From contig JADWOT020001899.1 in the NCBI GenBank assembly GCA_036345935.2, positions 26,687 through 90,686 on the forward strand: a stretch of 64,000 bases of DNA, given 5' to 3'. Shown in pieces: positions 34,440-47,146 of this stretch (within the stretch, counting starts at the first letter, position 1; each line of letters begins with the position of its first letter). Made by a program: the position numbers and the translations under genes. Under the pieces are notes generated by a model. The model was not told the origin of the DNA. It was given only the letters and a program-made list of their open reading frames with translations, and did no database searches. Origin of the DNA: Taenia hydatigena. Taxonomy: Eukaryota > Platyhelminthes > Cestoda > Cyclophyllidea > Taeniidae.

Positions 34440-36350
34440 CTTTAGAAAATGCCAGGTAGTGGGGATGATCGGAGTAAGAATGGGTTATCAAGCACCTACC
34501 TGCCTGGTTACGAACATTGAGGGCGAGTAAGCCCTCACCTGCACGTTGGCATGAGGAATTGCAGCACTATGATTAAGCAGATTAATGCAGAAAAGTGTGT
34601 GTTCATGGTAATGCTTGCATTCAAGGAGTGCCCGATTCGGCCCACACATTTTAGCTCCATACCTTTATTTTTCCGGTCTTTGTGAGGCGAGAACTTCTCA
34701 CACCTCTAGATCTCTCACGCTTCTCGCACCTTCACCCATTTCGAGCTCAACAAAAATTGTCTCCCATCTTCTTCTCTTCCTTCCCTCATGCCTCCTTATC
34801 TGCCAGCGCCCTCCTCGTAATCGATTTGATTGACTAGGACAAGTTAGAAGACGACGATGAGATAAAATGTGCCTTCAAATCCACATAAACACAGGCACAC
34901 ACGCACACACGTTCCTATCTGTTTTTGTGGGACATCAAGGTGACTCTATAAAAAAAACGAAAAAAAAAGTAGACAATAACACCTACAAATCTTTGGCAAA
35001 CAGGCAGGCGTAGATGCATAGCGAAAACAAAGCAGGCAGTCTAGAGCAGAAAGCACATTATCTTACCCATTATTGTAAGGCGTCAGATAGAGAGATTTTT
35101 CAAAAGGAGAGACAAAAAAGGATTCGGAAGTAGGATGAGTAGATAGAAAATTTGACCACTTCATAAGTTACAAAGTAAGAAGTAAAGACACAAAGCCCAT
35201 CTTCGTCCTCGAAAGGGTAAGTGAAGGAGTAGAAGTAGAAGACGAAAATTGAGGCGAAGTGGTGTAGAATGTACTAAAGTGACAGAAAGAAAGATAGAAC
35301 TGGAAAACGAATGGTAATCTAGATAGATAGGTTAAAACAGGATTTGATTTTAAGTTGAGCGTGATTGAGTCAGATCCAGTCTCCCCACGCTAGTATGATC
35401 TAAGTTATGATTCTGTGCCTTAATTAGTCATGCCATAACCGAGATTAAGAATAGTGGTAAAATGACAGGAAACCTGCAAAGGGGATGGTGACTGCCGATG
35501 AAGTAGGGGTGAAAAGTGAAACATGGAATATGTTACTACTCCATTAAGCAATCTACTTAAAACTACACTGCCGGATTTTACCCTAGTAGACTTTACTTTC
35601 TTTGTTCTGCATCGTCACTGTTCAAACATGAATCATTCCGTCTTTGCCGGGTCGAAGCTCCCCTTGCCACAACAGACACCCTACACATCAGCCACACCTA
35701 CGTTGTTCGATTTTAAAACAAGAACTGCTGCAATCTCTTACAGAAGGAAACGACTGTTGAATCCCACTTCTGAGCAATTTTGGATTAATACGGATAGAAA
35801 CAAACGGATCACTACACCTCTGCTATTCTTGAGCTCGTTGCCGACATATGATCATTAGGCTTCGACCACACCTGTACTCTGGGATTGTAAAATGGGAACC
35901 GCGGCAAGCAATCGCAGAAGACAACCCACCAATGTCTTGATGTTGATCAATTCTGGATCAAAATTGCATGTATTTGCGCTATTAAAGCTTTCTTTGCCAG
36001 AACGGGATCCCTGCATATCGGCTGCGCCGAAACTGCCAGATTTAGAACGAGAATTGCCGCGAGCAATTACAGAAGGAAGCAGAATGCTGGCTTTCATTTT
36101 TGGCCAATTTCAGATTAAAAGGGCCAGGAAAGAATTTTGCTTGATGCCCTTGTTGAAAGTATTGACAGAATAAAACATGCATATGACTTTCAATTTAGAT
36201 CAATTCTGATCACAGAGGTGCCCGACTCTTACCATCGGTCAAACCTTACTATTTACAATTTGGTACGAGAACTGCTGCAAGTAACTACTAAACAAGATAA
36301 GCTGCTGCGTCGAAATCCTGATCGATTCTGGATCCAAATAAACAGGAAAT
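34440..36350 (-). repeat. Dispersed repeat R1, copy 2 (inverted, internally deleted)
   Basis: Read in reverse, 34440-35420 follows copy 1 from about 2600 down to 1740. About 1.2 kb equivalent to 540-1740 is missing. 35530-36350 then matches the first 540 bp of copy 1. The short frames in the two left-end regions keep a similar reading (LVESxxRxKHAY...LITE at 36137 and, reversed, at 18-236). This could mean a once-coding segment or simply the same repeat. Confidence 0.7.
35700..36340 (+). repeat. Degenerate tandem array, unit about 155-220 bp
   Basis: A motif of the form 'a.gagaa.tgc.gcaa.c..tta.agaag' recurs at about 35711, 35891, 36047 and 36264. Each time it is followed some tens of bases later by a 'gat..attctggat.aaa'-like string. 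Related pieces occur on the opposite strand in 1-480. The units are too diverged and unequal for a young satellite. Confidence 0.55.
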
Positions 36351-37655
36351 GGTGCAGCTTGATATGCTTGTGTTATTTTAGCTTTCTCTGCCAAAATAGG
36401 CTACTTAACTGTCTGTCAGATCAAAATTATACCGCAAAACAAAAAGAATATCACAGTCAACATCGAAGGAAGAAGCATTTGAGTACAAAATTGAATAATT
36501 GCAGATGTAAAATCAAGAGAATAATTTGTAGATCTGTACTTATGCTATACCAGTTTTCGTACTGAAATCATTCGCATTACATTGTGTTCACTCCTAAGCA
36601 TCAAATGTCTTACATTTGAACTGCAATCCACTGGAACGCAATTAACCTAACATTTGAGACCTAACCTTAATTCATCACAGATTAAAATGAACAAAATATG
36701 GCGAAGTGTAATATTTGTGCTCTCTGACTGTTTGTTAATGCACACTCTGAGTACAGCTGCGTGGCACAAAATGTTACGTGTGCAGAGGAGATCTGCGTTT
36801 TTGGCATCGTAGCAGTTTAATGGCCGAGGCTTTATTGGAACCACTTTAGAGACCAAAGTGAGGAATGCTTGCAGTGCAGTGTGCTTGGACTGGTTCGCCA
36901 TCGTTTCACTTCCGTAATGCCTTATGTGTGCATTGATCCAAGCTACCAGTCAAAAGCTAATTCCATTCTGACCTTTCCGATGGCAACGAAACGCTGTGAG
37001 CAATGCCTTCGTAACTAAATCATTTTCCCGCCTTGCCTTAAAGGCTCCTAACTATAGCTGCTAAATAAAGTTTACGAATATTTTACAGATGCGGATGCCA
37101 TATCATTTCGTATGAAACAGTTTTCTGCGCATTAATGATTAATGTTTTAGGAACAAACAATAAAGTTTAATTGTTCAGTAAATAGCTGTTGTCAGCTTAT
37201 GCATGGCTGACATAATAAGAAGCCATGAAATGCAATTTATTCCTACCTACAGTATGGGTAAAATAGTGCTAATGGCCGAATTCTGATGTTGAATCACTCG
37301 TTAAAGGACTCATGACTAGCGAGTTATGCTCCAGTCAGGCGTGGCGCATTCCAGTGAAATTCATGTTCCGCGGATTCATTTTCACCAAGTAATTCTCGGT
37401 AAGTAAGACAAGTCTGTGAAAAAATATGGCCCATTTCTGAGGAAACCATGTGATTCTAGTGTAGCAACGGATTCAATTTGCCAACCAGGAGAAAAGCAGT
37501 TACCGCTGATTATCCCGAAAATATTGTGCGAGATAATTAACTTAAAGACTTGTTTCACTCGAAAATCGCAAAAGCTAAACGTATTTATTTTTGGTCTCAA
37601 ACGATACGTGATGCATTACAATAAACATACATGACCAAAGGATTGAGTTTTATAG
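36351..37655. other. Intergenic, no gene seen
   Basis: AT-rich sequence with short frames only. No repeat match was found elsewhere in the window. Confidence 0.45.
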
Positions 37656-38018
37656 ACCTTATTGGAACAAAATCTATCATTCACCATACGCGCCAGTCTA
37701 TATCCAGTAAAATTTTCCTCCATTTTGTTCTACTTTTCTTTTCAGACGAAACCTGATAACAACGTCTTTTATCCATTCTTTAACCTCACCTCTTCTTTAA
37801 ACTTAGAACTGGATCCTCCCTGCCCCACTACATGTGTAATTTACATTAATCATCGTTTGACAATGCTATATTGCATACAGGCACACCTTTTCACGAAACT
37901 GTATGTACGAAATGATATGCCAAGTAGAGCAGTCTTAGCTGCATCAAAATCGCACGTTGATTATGCATTCAAAAGTAGTAAATTGCAAATAGAAAACACG
38001 CAACAGATTGAGACCTAG
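37656..38018 (+). CDS. Candidate two-exon 3' end with a 39-bp intron, unknown product
   Basis: An acceptor-like gagttttatag (37655) opens a 51-bp exon, 37656-37706. The sequence 37707-37745 starts GTAAAA and ends in a classic acceptor (tctacttttcttttcag), 39 bp in all. A second exon runs 37746-38018 to TAG. The intron length is a multiple of three, so the frame is also open if it is retained. The predicted 107-residue piece (17 + 90) has a PPCPTTC motif and no known domain. Mini-introns near this size occur in tapeworm genes, which is the main support. Chance remains possible. Confidence 0.3.
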   Translation, partial: TLLEQNLSFTIRASLYPVKFSSILFYFSFQTKPDNNVFYPFFNLTSSLNLELDPPCPTTCVIYINHRLTMLYCIQAHLFTKLYVRNDMPSRAVLAASKSHVDYAFKSSKLQIENTQQIET

Positions 38019-38091
38019 GGGAGGCAACATAATGCCTCCATTGACAGCAGTTAACAAACATGTAGACCATAATATGTGTGCTAAACACTAG

Positions 38092-38259
38092 TGTAGCGCC
38101 CTGAGGCTTCCCTAAAGGCAAAAGAAGGCAGAATACTACGGTAGAACTGAGCCGCTGGCATGGCCCGGGGGCCAGCCCACACAGCTGGGGCAATATGGCC
38201 ACCTCTGAGACTCTCATTTAAACCAGCAGCCCAAACAAAGTATTACAACTAGACATACG
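38092..38259 (-). repeat. Lone, degraded TRIM LTR
   Basis: Matches the LTRs at 19609 and 20325 ('gaggcttcc', 'ggcatggcccgggggcc', 'gcaatatggccacct', 'acaaagtattacaact.agacatac'). About 25 bp including the AATAAA is deleted. On the minus strand the flank reads AAAGGGGATGC just before the LTR, resembling a polypurine tract, but no partner LTR or primer-binding site lies to the right. It is either a solo LTR or a broken 3' end. Confidence 0.75.
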
Positions 38260-41200
38260 GCATCCCCTTTAGTATGGCAATTCTTTCCTTAAAATTAACA
38301 AGGCATGAACTTTGAATCTAATAATTCTCTTAGTTATTTCTTTACTGAGTTTGTTTGGTTTGAGTGCATGTTAAAACTCAATATCATTATAATGCGGTAC
38401 ATGAGTGTTGGTATTTCATTCATAGCTTGTTGCTGCAAGGCAATTTGCTATCCATACAGCGTGTCGTATAGGAGGGAAAGAGTATTCAGGAAAACAGACA
38501 TCATTATTCAGGGCTAGGCTCCTTCCATGACTTCGGCACATCCTCTAAGCGGATTTGCGTTACTTCTCCAGGCTTTCAGTTGCAAATGCAGGTATGTGCG
38601 CGATGGCAATGTCCCAATCTATTAGGTTGGATCAGATTTGGCTCATTAGTTATGAGAAGTCCAAAAGGCGTTGAAGTAAGAGCCTTGATGTGTAGTTTGC
38701 TTAATTAGTGTAAGCGGCTACACTGCTTGAGGGACTTTGTAGATGGGTGGGTGGGTTGGTGCACAGCAAAGTCATCGTCTAGCAGGTGGATTTTTCCTCT
38801 TAATCCCCTTTTTTCCTCACATCGCTTACGACTGGTTGTTAACGATGTGATAGTTGGCTTGGCAACGGCAAGGAAAAGGGTGCTCTTCCTTCTTACCTTC
38901 CATCAAATTACTTTGTGAAACTTGCTCACGACTCGCCAATGACAGCGTCTTTTTATGAAATACCACCATCATCTTGTTGATTACGAGGCAGAGTGCTTTA
39001 ATTAGCAAACCAAATGCAGACGGATACCCTTTTTCTCCTTCTTATTCTCCTCGCCTCCTTTATTCGGCCTCGGACTGTCTTCAACCCTCCTGCTACCCTA
39101 GCCAATGTCCGATCCATTATCCACCTCGATGTGCAACTGCTACTGAGCGCCAATTCAGTAGCAATCGAATTCTGCTTCCATAACATTCCAGCAGAAGAGT
39201 ATGAGCAGGATGAGATAAGGGAGTTGCAACACCAATCGCCCTCCTTCTCCTCCTCCTGATCCCTCTTTGGTAACACACTAATGAAGCATTTAAACCACTA
39301 GTTATCACTGTTAGGACTGTGTTGTTATGGCCACACGCTGTTCGTAAATTTAAGCCTTACCTTCCTGTATTAAGGGTCGTGCTGATGGCGGTTTGAGTAG
39401 GCGAGCATGCATACATGCAGACATTTTCCTCCCATTCATCTTGAAAGTAAGGGAAGATGAGGTGGAGAGCTCACGTGTTAACGCACTTATTGTGATGAAG
39501 AGGGTGGAGGTATCGCGATGCGCGCACCAAGCTATGCTTACAAGAATGCCTTCAAAGGCTGTTTCGTAGGTTTCTCCATATACAATGTTTCTCTGTTAGC
39601 AAGCTCTGAACGGTCAATGGCAATTCATCCCGCTTCGACTCTTGGGCCTAATCAAGATGCGAACAATGCACGTCCTCCTCCACACAGACCTTCACTCAAA
39701 CAGACGTCAAGCCCCCACTTTACTTCTAAAGACCAGGCACTGTCTAGTGCGTCGCCGTCGTATTAGCCGCTGATGGCCACTATGGAAATGACAAGGACAC
39801 AGATTGCTTCTGAATGAAGGCGTACCTTCTGCTCCTCCTTCTCCTCCCCATCTCCTTATCATCTTGTGGAGTCTACAGTTACTTGGTTTGGTTGCAGTTT
39901 CCAACACTCCTCATCAATGTGCTGACATTTAAAAATGGAGCACTTCACAAGAGTCACGGTCAAATTCCAATCTTTTAAATCCACGCGAGTGCCACTAAAA
40001 TCTAGAGGATACGCATATACGCGATTCATGGGAGAAGAGGCTATAATCCTAGCTCTCTTCAACCTCAAATACTTTTCAAATTCTGCTGCACAGGCAAAGA
40101 CTTTGCGATGACATTGGCGCTCAAAATTCAACCATATTTCGTGTTAAGATGCCTGGCCAAATTAATTTACGAAACTAAAATAAGCACTGAATAGCCAATG
40201 TGGAAGATATTTAACTTCTCAGGAGAGAATATTGTTTAGACTTTGTGTTCATTTAATGCATCTATTGCCTCTGTTAGGTATTGTTTGCATATTTGAGGAG
40301 GAGGTCTAGAACCCTGTTTAACAGGACTCCATGCCAACGGCATTTGTACTCTGCAATATTTTATTACCCTGCTTAGTGCTTATACTGCGTTGCTTGGCCT
40401 CTCTATTGACCACCAACCCAATCTGAGGGCCTTGTTATTGCGTCATTATGTGTGGTATCCTCCCAAGGCAAGTGTTTTCGATGTAATCCTTGTTTAGGCC
40501 CACACACACGTATGTAATTTAATGCTTTCTAGTTTTTTTGTCATTTTCTATGTAAGCTTAAATTTGAGCTTTGGGTTGCATACTGTGACTTAGTTAATTC
40601 AATTCTTCCTTCTGATTCTGCGTGGTCGCTTACCTGTGCATCAGACCTCAGGTGACAGGGTTATTTAGATCCCTGTCACAAGTTATACAACAGTTGAATG
40701 AAATCAGGGCTACACTAAATCGTAAAAAAGGAAGTACGCTAAAATCGGCTTTATAAATCAACTTAGTTTCAAATACCAAACGTTACAACAGTTAGGATAT
40801 ACAAGTAAGCAGTCAAAGCAAGCTTTCCATTTGTAGAGGGTTCCTCCTCTCTCTCCTGGTCGCCCTTGTTAGTAGAAGTCGGAGCATGTCTCGACATCTT
40901 TAGTGTGGGGGGGGGGGAATTATACAGCGGGGCAAAATACGGGATTCAGGGCGGGGAAGAGTCACGCTCTTGCGAGTCTCCACGCCGCTCCGCCACAAGG
41001 TTCAAATTATTTTCCCGCCTCAGGCCTACGAAGCACTATCACAGAGCATAGGCATTACACATTTTTGATCAGATTGCAAACATAAGTTCGTGGTTCTTTA
41101 AACGTTGTTTTAAGGCGTTGTTTTACCCAGGTTTTGTTCTAAATTTTCCTACTTAAGCCCAATCTGAAAATTACGCTTTAATTTTTTTTCTAATTTAATG

Positions 41201-41299
41201 ATTTGGGTGAAAAGTCAAGGCATTCGTTACAGCTTTCCGCTTTTAAAAATGTACTTAAGTTAGAAGTCTATTTGTTTTATCGGACGATAGCAATATGAT
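38260..41299. other. Intergenic with several unconfirmed short frames
   Basis: 39014-39259 (+, ATG, 81 codons) starts with a signal-peptide-like MQTDTLFLLLILLASF. 39518-39766 (+, ATG, 82 codons) and 39859-40131 (-, TTG, 90 codons) also read plausibly. In 39.0-39.3 kb three frames are open at once, so composition rather than selection may explain them. No TATA box or splice sites support any. An 11-base G run sits at 40907-40917. Confidence 0.3.
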
Positions 41300-44200
41300 T
41301 GGCTAGATTTGCACGTGAATCACACAAGTGGTGTGCATCTCAGTGGCCGTTACTTTCGGTTATTGGGGCTGGATTTGCTCGAAAAAGGTGGGAATATGGT
41401 GAGTGTTTGGCACATTTTTATTGGTTTTAGTTTGTTAGTTGTTATCAGGCCTTTTGTATGCTGATCGACTCCCATTATACGTCTATCTGCTAGAGTAAAT
41501 GCGAAGGCTTCATAATGTAACTGTTAAGGTGTTTTGTTTTCCAACTGTAAGGTCTAATTGCGTTAATTTCTTGCTGTGTAATACTTCATGTGGTATGTTA
41601 AGATTGTTTTGGCAATTTGTCAACTAGTTTGCTCCTCAACGACTGGACTTTGATTAATGAGCTGTAATTTTGCTGAGAGGGAATTTTACCTTACCAAGTG
41701 CTTGGCATCTACCCATTATTTTTTGCTGACAAGCATTCGTAATATTCTCTTTTTTGCTTGCCGGGTTGAACATTGAAGTTTTCGTTAAATGTTGTTTCGC
41801 GAAGAATGGAGGCACTATGAGGCGGCAATGAATTTTGAATCTCGCCTTAGGTATTGCTTCGCACGTTCTTCAGTTAAGATTGGATTGCAGTTTGTGGGCA
41901 GTAGCTGTCTCTTTTGTGCAGCAGTGGACTCAACGTACGTTCTTATTTTGGGTGGGAGCATGCTTTGCCATTTATTCGTAGATCCTTTCACATTTTATGT
42001 GTGATAAAAGGTGCGTTGCTTTCATTACTGCATTATCCGTGTTGGTGGAGCACGCATGCATATATTTGGAGGGCGTGAGACACTTGGCGACTTCGCTACT
42101 CATTGACTTGGGGACTAGGGTTGTTTTTTGCAAAACGTGTTGTGTTGAGGGCCTTCGTGATGGCTTAATCGTAGGTTCAGCTTTTACGTCATGATTTGAT
42201 GCCTGAGCAAGGTGGACACAGTAGAGGCGGAGGAAGGAGTGACTAGTGAGGAGCTTTTGCACCACTACGCAGCCTGTACTTCGTAGCACTAGCAAACGCT
42301 TGTTGAGGTGTTTTCTCCTATCAGTGGTTATGTTTTATGGTGTTAACTTTGCAGCGCATAGGACATTCACACATCGGCTCTTCCATTGTTTGCCTCTATT
42401 CTTTTTGGATGTTACAAAATTACTATGGTGATGGCGGTGGTGGTGGTGGTGAGGTAACATTTGATGAGTCTGGGGAGTGGTAGGCAATACGAGTTCGTGA
42501 AGTCATTGGCAGAGGCGTCTTTGTCTCGGTTGTGCAATGTGGACTTCGGGATGAACGTTGGCGGTATGTGTTGGATGGCATAGCGGTGGGCGTGACCTTT
42601 TGTGTAGTTGGGCACAAGCAATGGGTGAGAATGGCATGTTCACAAGCTCAGCAGACTAACTGGAGTGTAGCATTGAGGGATTGGGGGGAAAGGGTGGGCT
42701 TATTGTCACATTAATGAGTTGCGCTGGTGATTGTGTCAACACTGAAAAGATGGGGGGGAGGAGAAGCGTATCAGAGGTTTTTTCATACCTACTATAGGAG
42801 GCCCTTTTTCGTGAATTTCGGTGCCTATGTGTATAGGAATCTCTTTTTTGTTAATGAGTTTCGCGAGAGAAAATTTGACGGTTTTCGGTGGTTGTTGGAC
42901 GGTAACACTTCGCGTTCATCCGCTGTGCTGAACAATGAGGTAGAGGGGATTGATTGAAGTAGATATTTAGGTGGGAGATTGTTTAAAGAGGGGGAAATGA
43001 TGTGGTGAATGAGATCCCTTTCGCTGGAAGGGAAGGTGAGGAGGGGAACTTACCAAGCACTTGGCTTTACATGGTGCCAAAGTGGTTGCGGATCTAAAGT
43101 ACGGCGAAAGGGAATGTTTACTTCCCCTGCAGCATTATTATGTGATAGGCATGGGGACGTGAGTGAGCAGCACTAGGTGTCAATTTAGTACTCCGAACTT
43201 GTAAGTACAGTATTTGCTTGTTGCAATAGTCGGCCTCCGACTAACGCTGGCTGACTCGCCGCTATTGCTTGCAACGCCGGCTACTTGGCACTTTTTAACG
43301 TCACGGACTCATTAGGCTGCCTGCTAACAATAACACATCGTTATTGTCGACGGTGGCAATAATGGAAAGGGGGAATGTGGACGTAGGAGCTGATCCATGG
43401 GAAGCCACTGGGACTGCACCGAGGGCCTTTGAACTCATCCTTGTCGGCAGCGGCAGCTGTGGCGTTGAAACAATTATTAGAGGAGTAATGAGTGCTATTG
43501 AAGGTCGCCTTGCTCCTCCTCATCCTTCTCAGTGTGGACTATTCCTTCACGCAGGGCATAGGCAAGTAGGCAGTGGCGCGGCTGTGCTTGGAGGAGGGTC
43601 CCAGCATCATGGAAGACTGGATGCGGCGTGTGTGGGTGCCGGGCGTGCAGTCGAAAGGGAAAGGAGAGGAGGGCGTTACCTTGGTAAGTACGCCTCCATG
43701 AGACAATGCATGTTGCACAAGTTGAGTGGGATTTCATCATAGGCTTATAATTACACTACTTTTGCTTGTTCTTTCGGCACTTTTTTCAATCTATGGTAGT
43801 AGTCAGGTTTTGAGACCTTTAACAGTAAAAACAACAACGGTATGGTGTGAGGTGAAGCCGATGTGAGGTGATATTATTATGAGCCTTCATACGATGTATT
43901 GGTTTTTCATGATGTCCGCAAGTGTGAGCGTTAGGTGGTATGACTTATTGCTGGAGTGTGGTTGGTAACTTGCGCGGGGAGCAAGGGATGAGGCGAAGAT
44001 GTCCCACGACTTAATGCCTACTTGTTTCCGCCTATTGTAACATTTGTAGTTCATGCCATATGGAAGCGTTCTAACCCCTACCAATTGTTTTGTCCACGCC
44101 GCACTGCTAGGTTTATAGCCATCAATCGCTTAAAATTGCATCTGTGATTCTGCAAAGGTGCACCATTGACCGGATGTGAAAATGAAGTTTGAAATTTAAT

Positions 44201-44501
44201 GAATGGAAGAAGGGCATTTAATAAGGACAGCACCAAAGACGGGGCTAGTAAGACGAAGGATTTGTGCGATACTTTTGCTGTCAAAATGGAACTTTGAGAG
44301 ATGAAGAGGCAGCCATCACGGACTTAGTGATGAAGATTTCGCCATAATTCCTTGGAGGCGAAACGGAAGATAGTAGCTCGGGTAACCAAACTTTGCAATA
44401 AAGTTTGTTAGCTCTGACCTCTTCGTTCAAACGGTTTTGAGACAGAAGACAAGAAACAAACGGGAAACGCGCTGCATCCCTATCCATTGTGTAATAATGA
44501 T

Positions 44502-44918
44502 GTTGACAGCGGCTACCCTTTCACTACCTGTGAGGGCTGCATTGATCCCCTGTAATCTAAGTTAATAAGTTTGTAACAAAATGGTCAGGCTACTCGAGAA
44601 TAGCACTTCAGTTCTCACATTTGGTGCATAGTGGTCTGACACCCCTTTTTAGGATAAATGCGGTCAATTTTGCATGACGTATGATACTTTCTACGATAGA
44701 ATGCAATTTTTTTAAATAGTCAATTTCTGAGGCTGAACTGCATTTGCCCTCGCCCTCTATTGTTTAGCAATTACGACAGAGGCCAACCTTTCACTACCCG
44801 TAAGGACTGTATCGATGCCCTGTCAACTAAGTTAATAGGTTTGTAACAGTGTGTAATAGTATGCAATTTTTCGTAGCTGTATATCAATTTTCGAAGGTGA
44901 ACTGCATTTGGTTTTTAT
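44502..44918 (+). repeat. Small diverged direct duplication
   Basis: 44502-44757 is partly repeated at 44774-44918 ('cctttcactacc.gt.agg.ctg.at.gat.ccctgt', 'ctaagttaata.gtttgtaaca', 'atgcaattttt', 'tgaactgcatttg'). The second unit lacks about 130 bp from the middle. Confidence 0.7.
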
Positions 44919-44941
44919 ACACTCGCAATGATGAATTTTAG

Positions 44942-45285
44942 CATTTGTTCTAAGGCCAAGCTTGATTGTGCCTTTTGGATACTTTCAAGAATTCTTAAAA
45001 TCAAATGCTATTTGCCCGACAGCGGTTCTTCAATTTTCACAGTTTTTGTCACCAGTCGTCTTTAGTGTATCATCTGCCGATTTGGCGGGCGCGTCGCCTG
45101 TTGTTAGTTCAAGAAGGAAAGAAACTGTTTTATTTTAGGCTTTGCGTGAAGTTAACGATGGTCTGAACTTTAAGGATGACAAGAATGCACCTGTCTGTGG
45201 TGGTGCATCTAACGCGCTGCAAGGAATCGCTGAAAAAGGTCGGATTTGAAGTTTGACTTCTCTCATGCTCTCTACTGCAGCCTAG
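44942..45285 (+). CDS. Candidate spliced 3' end with a 36-bp intron, unknown product
   Basis: After an acceptor-like gaattttag (44941) one frame is open. It is interrupted by GTTAGT...TATTTTAG at 45103-45138, exactly 36 bp and in phase. It then continues as ALREVNDGLNFKDDKNAPVC. A second possible intron (45239-45280, 42 bp) has a good acceptor (ctctctactgcag) but a weak donor (GTCGG); using it gives a stop three codons later. Without it the frame ends at TGA 45246-45248. No family is recognised. The mini-intron and the hydrophilic second exon are the support. Confidence 0.25.
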
Positions 45286-45660
45286 AAGTTGGTGTGATTT
45301 GTGCTGTGCCTCAATGAATTCGTTGTGTATCCTCTTCCCGAAGTCTATTCACAAATGCGATGTGACAGCTACATTATCCAAATTGTTACAATAACCACAT
45401 GAGTCGAATTTATCGTATTTATTAGACGCTAATATATCTGCAGTCCTTCTGAAATGGCAGTTGAGTATTTTCTCCTCCACTGGGGAACTGAATGTCATCT
45501 CCTGTAGCTTCAGTAGACGCGATGGAAGCAAGCCTGGTCCAAGGTCGTAAAGACTGCTGCGACTGAGGCGTCAACGTGTGGCTTACTCCATCGTCGCACA
45601 GCGTGTCAATCCGCAGCCTTGATTGGCATTGTTTCTTTAAATCTCACTTTGTTCCTGCAG

Positions 45661-45805
45661 ATTCATGGATGTGCCTCGGATGGAGTATTTGGTGGCTCAG
45701 GTGATGGGTGGACAAAAACACCCAATTTCACCTCGCGAAATGGGGACGACTGAACAAATGAAGCAGCACATCAGCCATGTGTCCTCCGAGTCTGCAAATG
45801 ACTAG
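45661..45805 (+). CDS. Candidate terminal exon (47 residues), unknown product
   Basis: Follows a very good acceptor with a long pyrimidine tract (ttaaatctcactttgttcctgcag, ending 45660). In the frame with a one-base split codon it reads FMDVPRMEYLVAQVMGGQKH... to TAG, hydrophilic and helix-prone. It cannot be joined in phase to the candidate at 44942. If real it belongs to another transcript or to an exon I have not found. Confidence 0.25.
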
Positions 45806-47146
45806 TATTTCGTTAAGGCTGTGCTGCCGCTGTAGGGCGTTTTGCCAGTCAGCGCTCGCTGATGGGATTTTGTCGAAGTTGTTGCCGAGTCATGGCTTCT
45901 GCTTTGTGGCGCGGTAGACGAAGGGAGCCACGTCAATGAGTGTGATAATTGTGGATGCATGGAGGAAGGGACTCGCCGATTAATAGGTGCGTTTCGGTGC
46001 ACATTTATGCACATTTGAAAAGCCCCTATTTATGCACGCTATTCGCCGTTTCGTTAACTTTGATGAGGTGTTACGTCCAAGTTCGAGGTGTAGTTTTCCG
46101 CGTTGGCCACAGTCACAGTGTGTTCTATGGGAATCCAAGGCTAGATTAGGACTAACTGTCTCTTCTTATTTTCTCACCTCCCACGTATTCCGCTTGTTTG
46201 CTGCTGCCAGTTGTTTAGGCGCTTTCACTTAGCACCGGATTACCTTAATTGTCGGCGGTTCTAATTTTTGTGCTCCTTGACATCTGGCTGAATTCGTCCA
46301 TTGCGCATATCGTGTTATCGCTTTCCATTTAGAAGGGTAGATGGTGTATTTTCGTCCATTAATCGTTTTTTTTTCATTCTAATCTGACCAGGGAAATTTG
46401 TATTTAGCGTGTTTCAATGAATATGCATGTGCTTCTTGAGAATTTTGATTGAGACAAGTTGTTTGTGCTTATCACAAAGTATAGTGAATTCGTAGTTGCC
46501 GGATTGAGTGATGGGTAGAATACGGCAGTTTGTTTCATTGTACGTGTGGGCATCTGTGATGGACTGTAAATATCAGTTCCAAATAGGTGTTCGTCCACAT
46601 TCGGAACAGTAGCATAGACACTACGCACAGTTGTATCAAGTACGTAGATTCTAATTATTCCACTTGTGGTTAGAAAGCATGTTGCTGCTCTACTCATTTC
46701 CATTGTTGAGCAAATTTGAGGGGGACCATCTCGTGATTGAATGTGCATTTTGGGTGCACTCAAGTTTTGCTAAATGTTAAGCAATTTTTTTGGTTTCTTC
46801 TGCTGATGATATTTGAATCTGCCTGATTAGTGTTTTTTGTGTAAACCACCGGACTGTGTCCCGTTATTATTGTCAAAGGAAGCATCCTTTGAATGAGGCT
46901 TATGAATGAAGTGTGTATTGGAAACGTATTGTAACAGTGACGACTTGGAAGGCAACCTACTGATTGCCTCGATTTGTTCACTCCTGCTGTAGCGCTATGG
47001 TAGTTTCGGCTTTAGCTGTTTTTCTGTGGGGCTAATAGTTGTCTGAAGGGTCGCGGAGACCGGCAAGAGTGCAGGTTTAGGGTCTACCTTAGGTTAGCTA
47101 GGCTAACAGTCTTGACGGCTAGTAGCCGGTGGGCATCTCCAAGACA

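Noticed and set aside
43341..43742. Three overlapping frames open on both strands, one ending at a CTTG|GTAAGT donor
   Set aside because: A locally GC-rich patch lowers stop frequency in every frame, and no frame is preferred by motif. The donor is good, but no start context or partner exon supports it.
46404..46763. 119-codon minus-strand frame that reads like a polar protein
   Set aside because: It lies in the G/T-skewed domain, where the minus strand is C/A-rich and any frame looks Thr/Ser/Asn-rich. It starts with TTG, and the upstream acceptor (ACATTTAG) is only fair.
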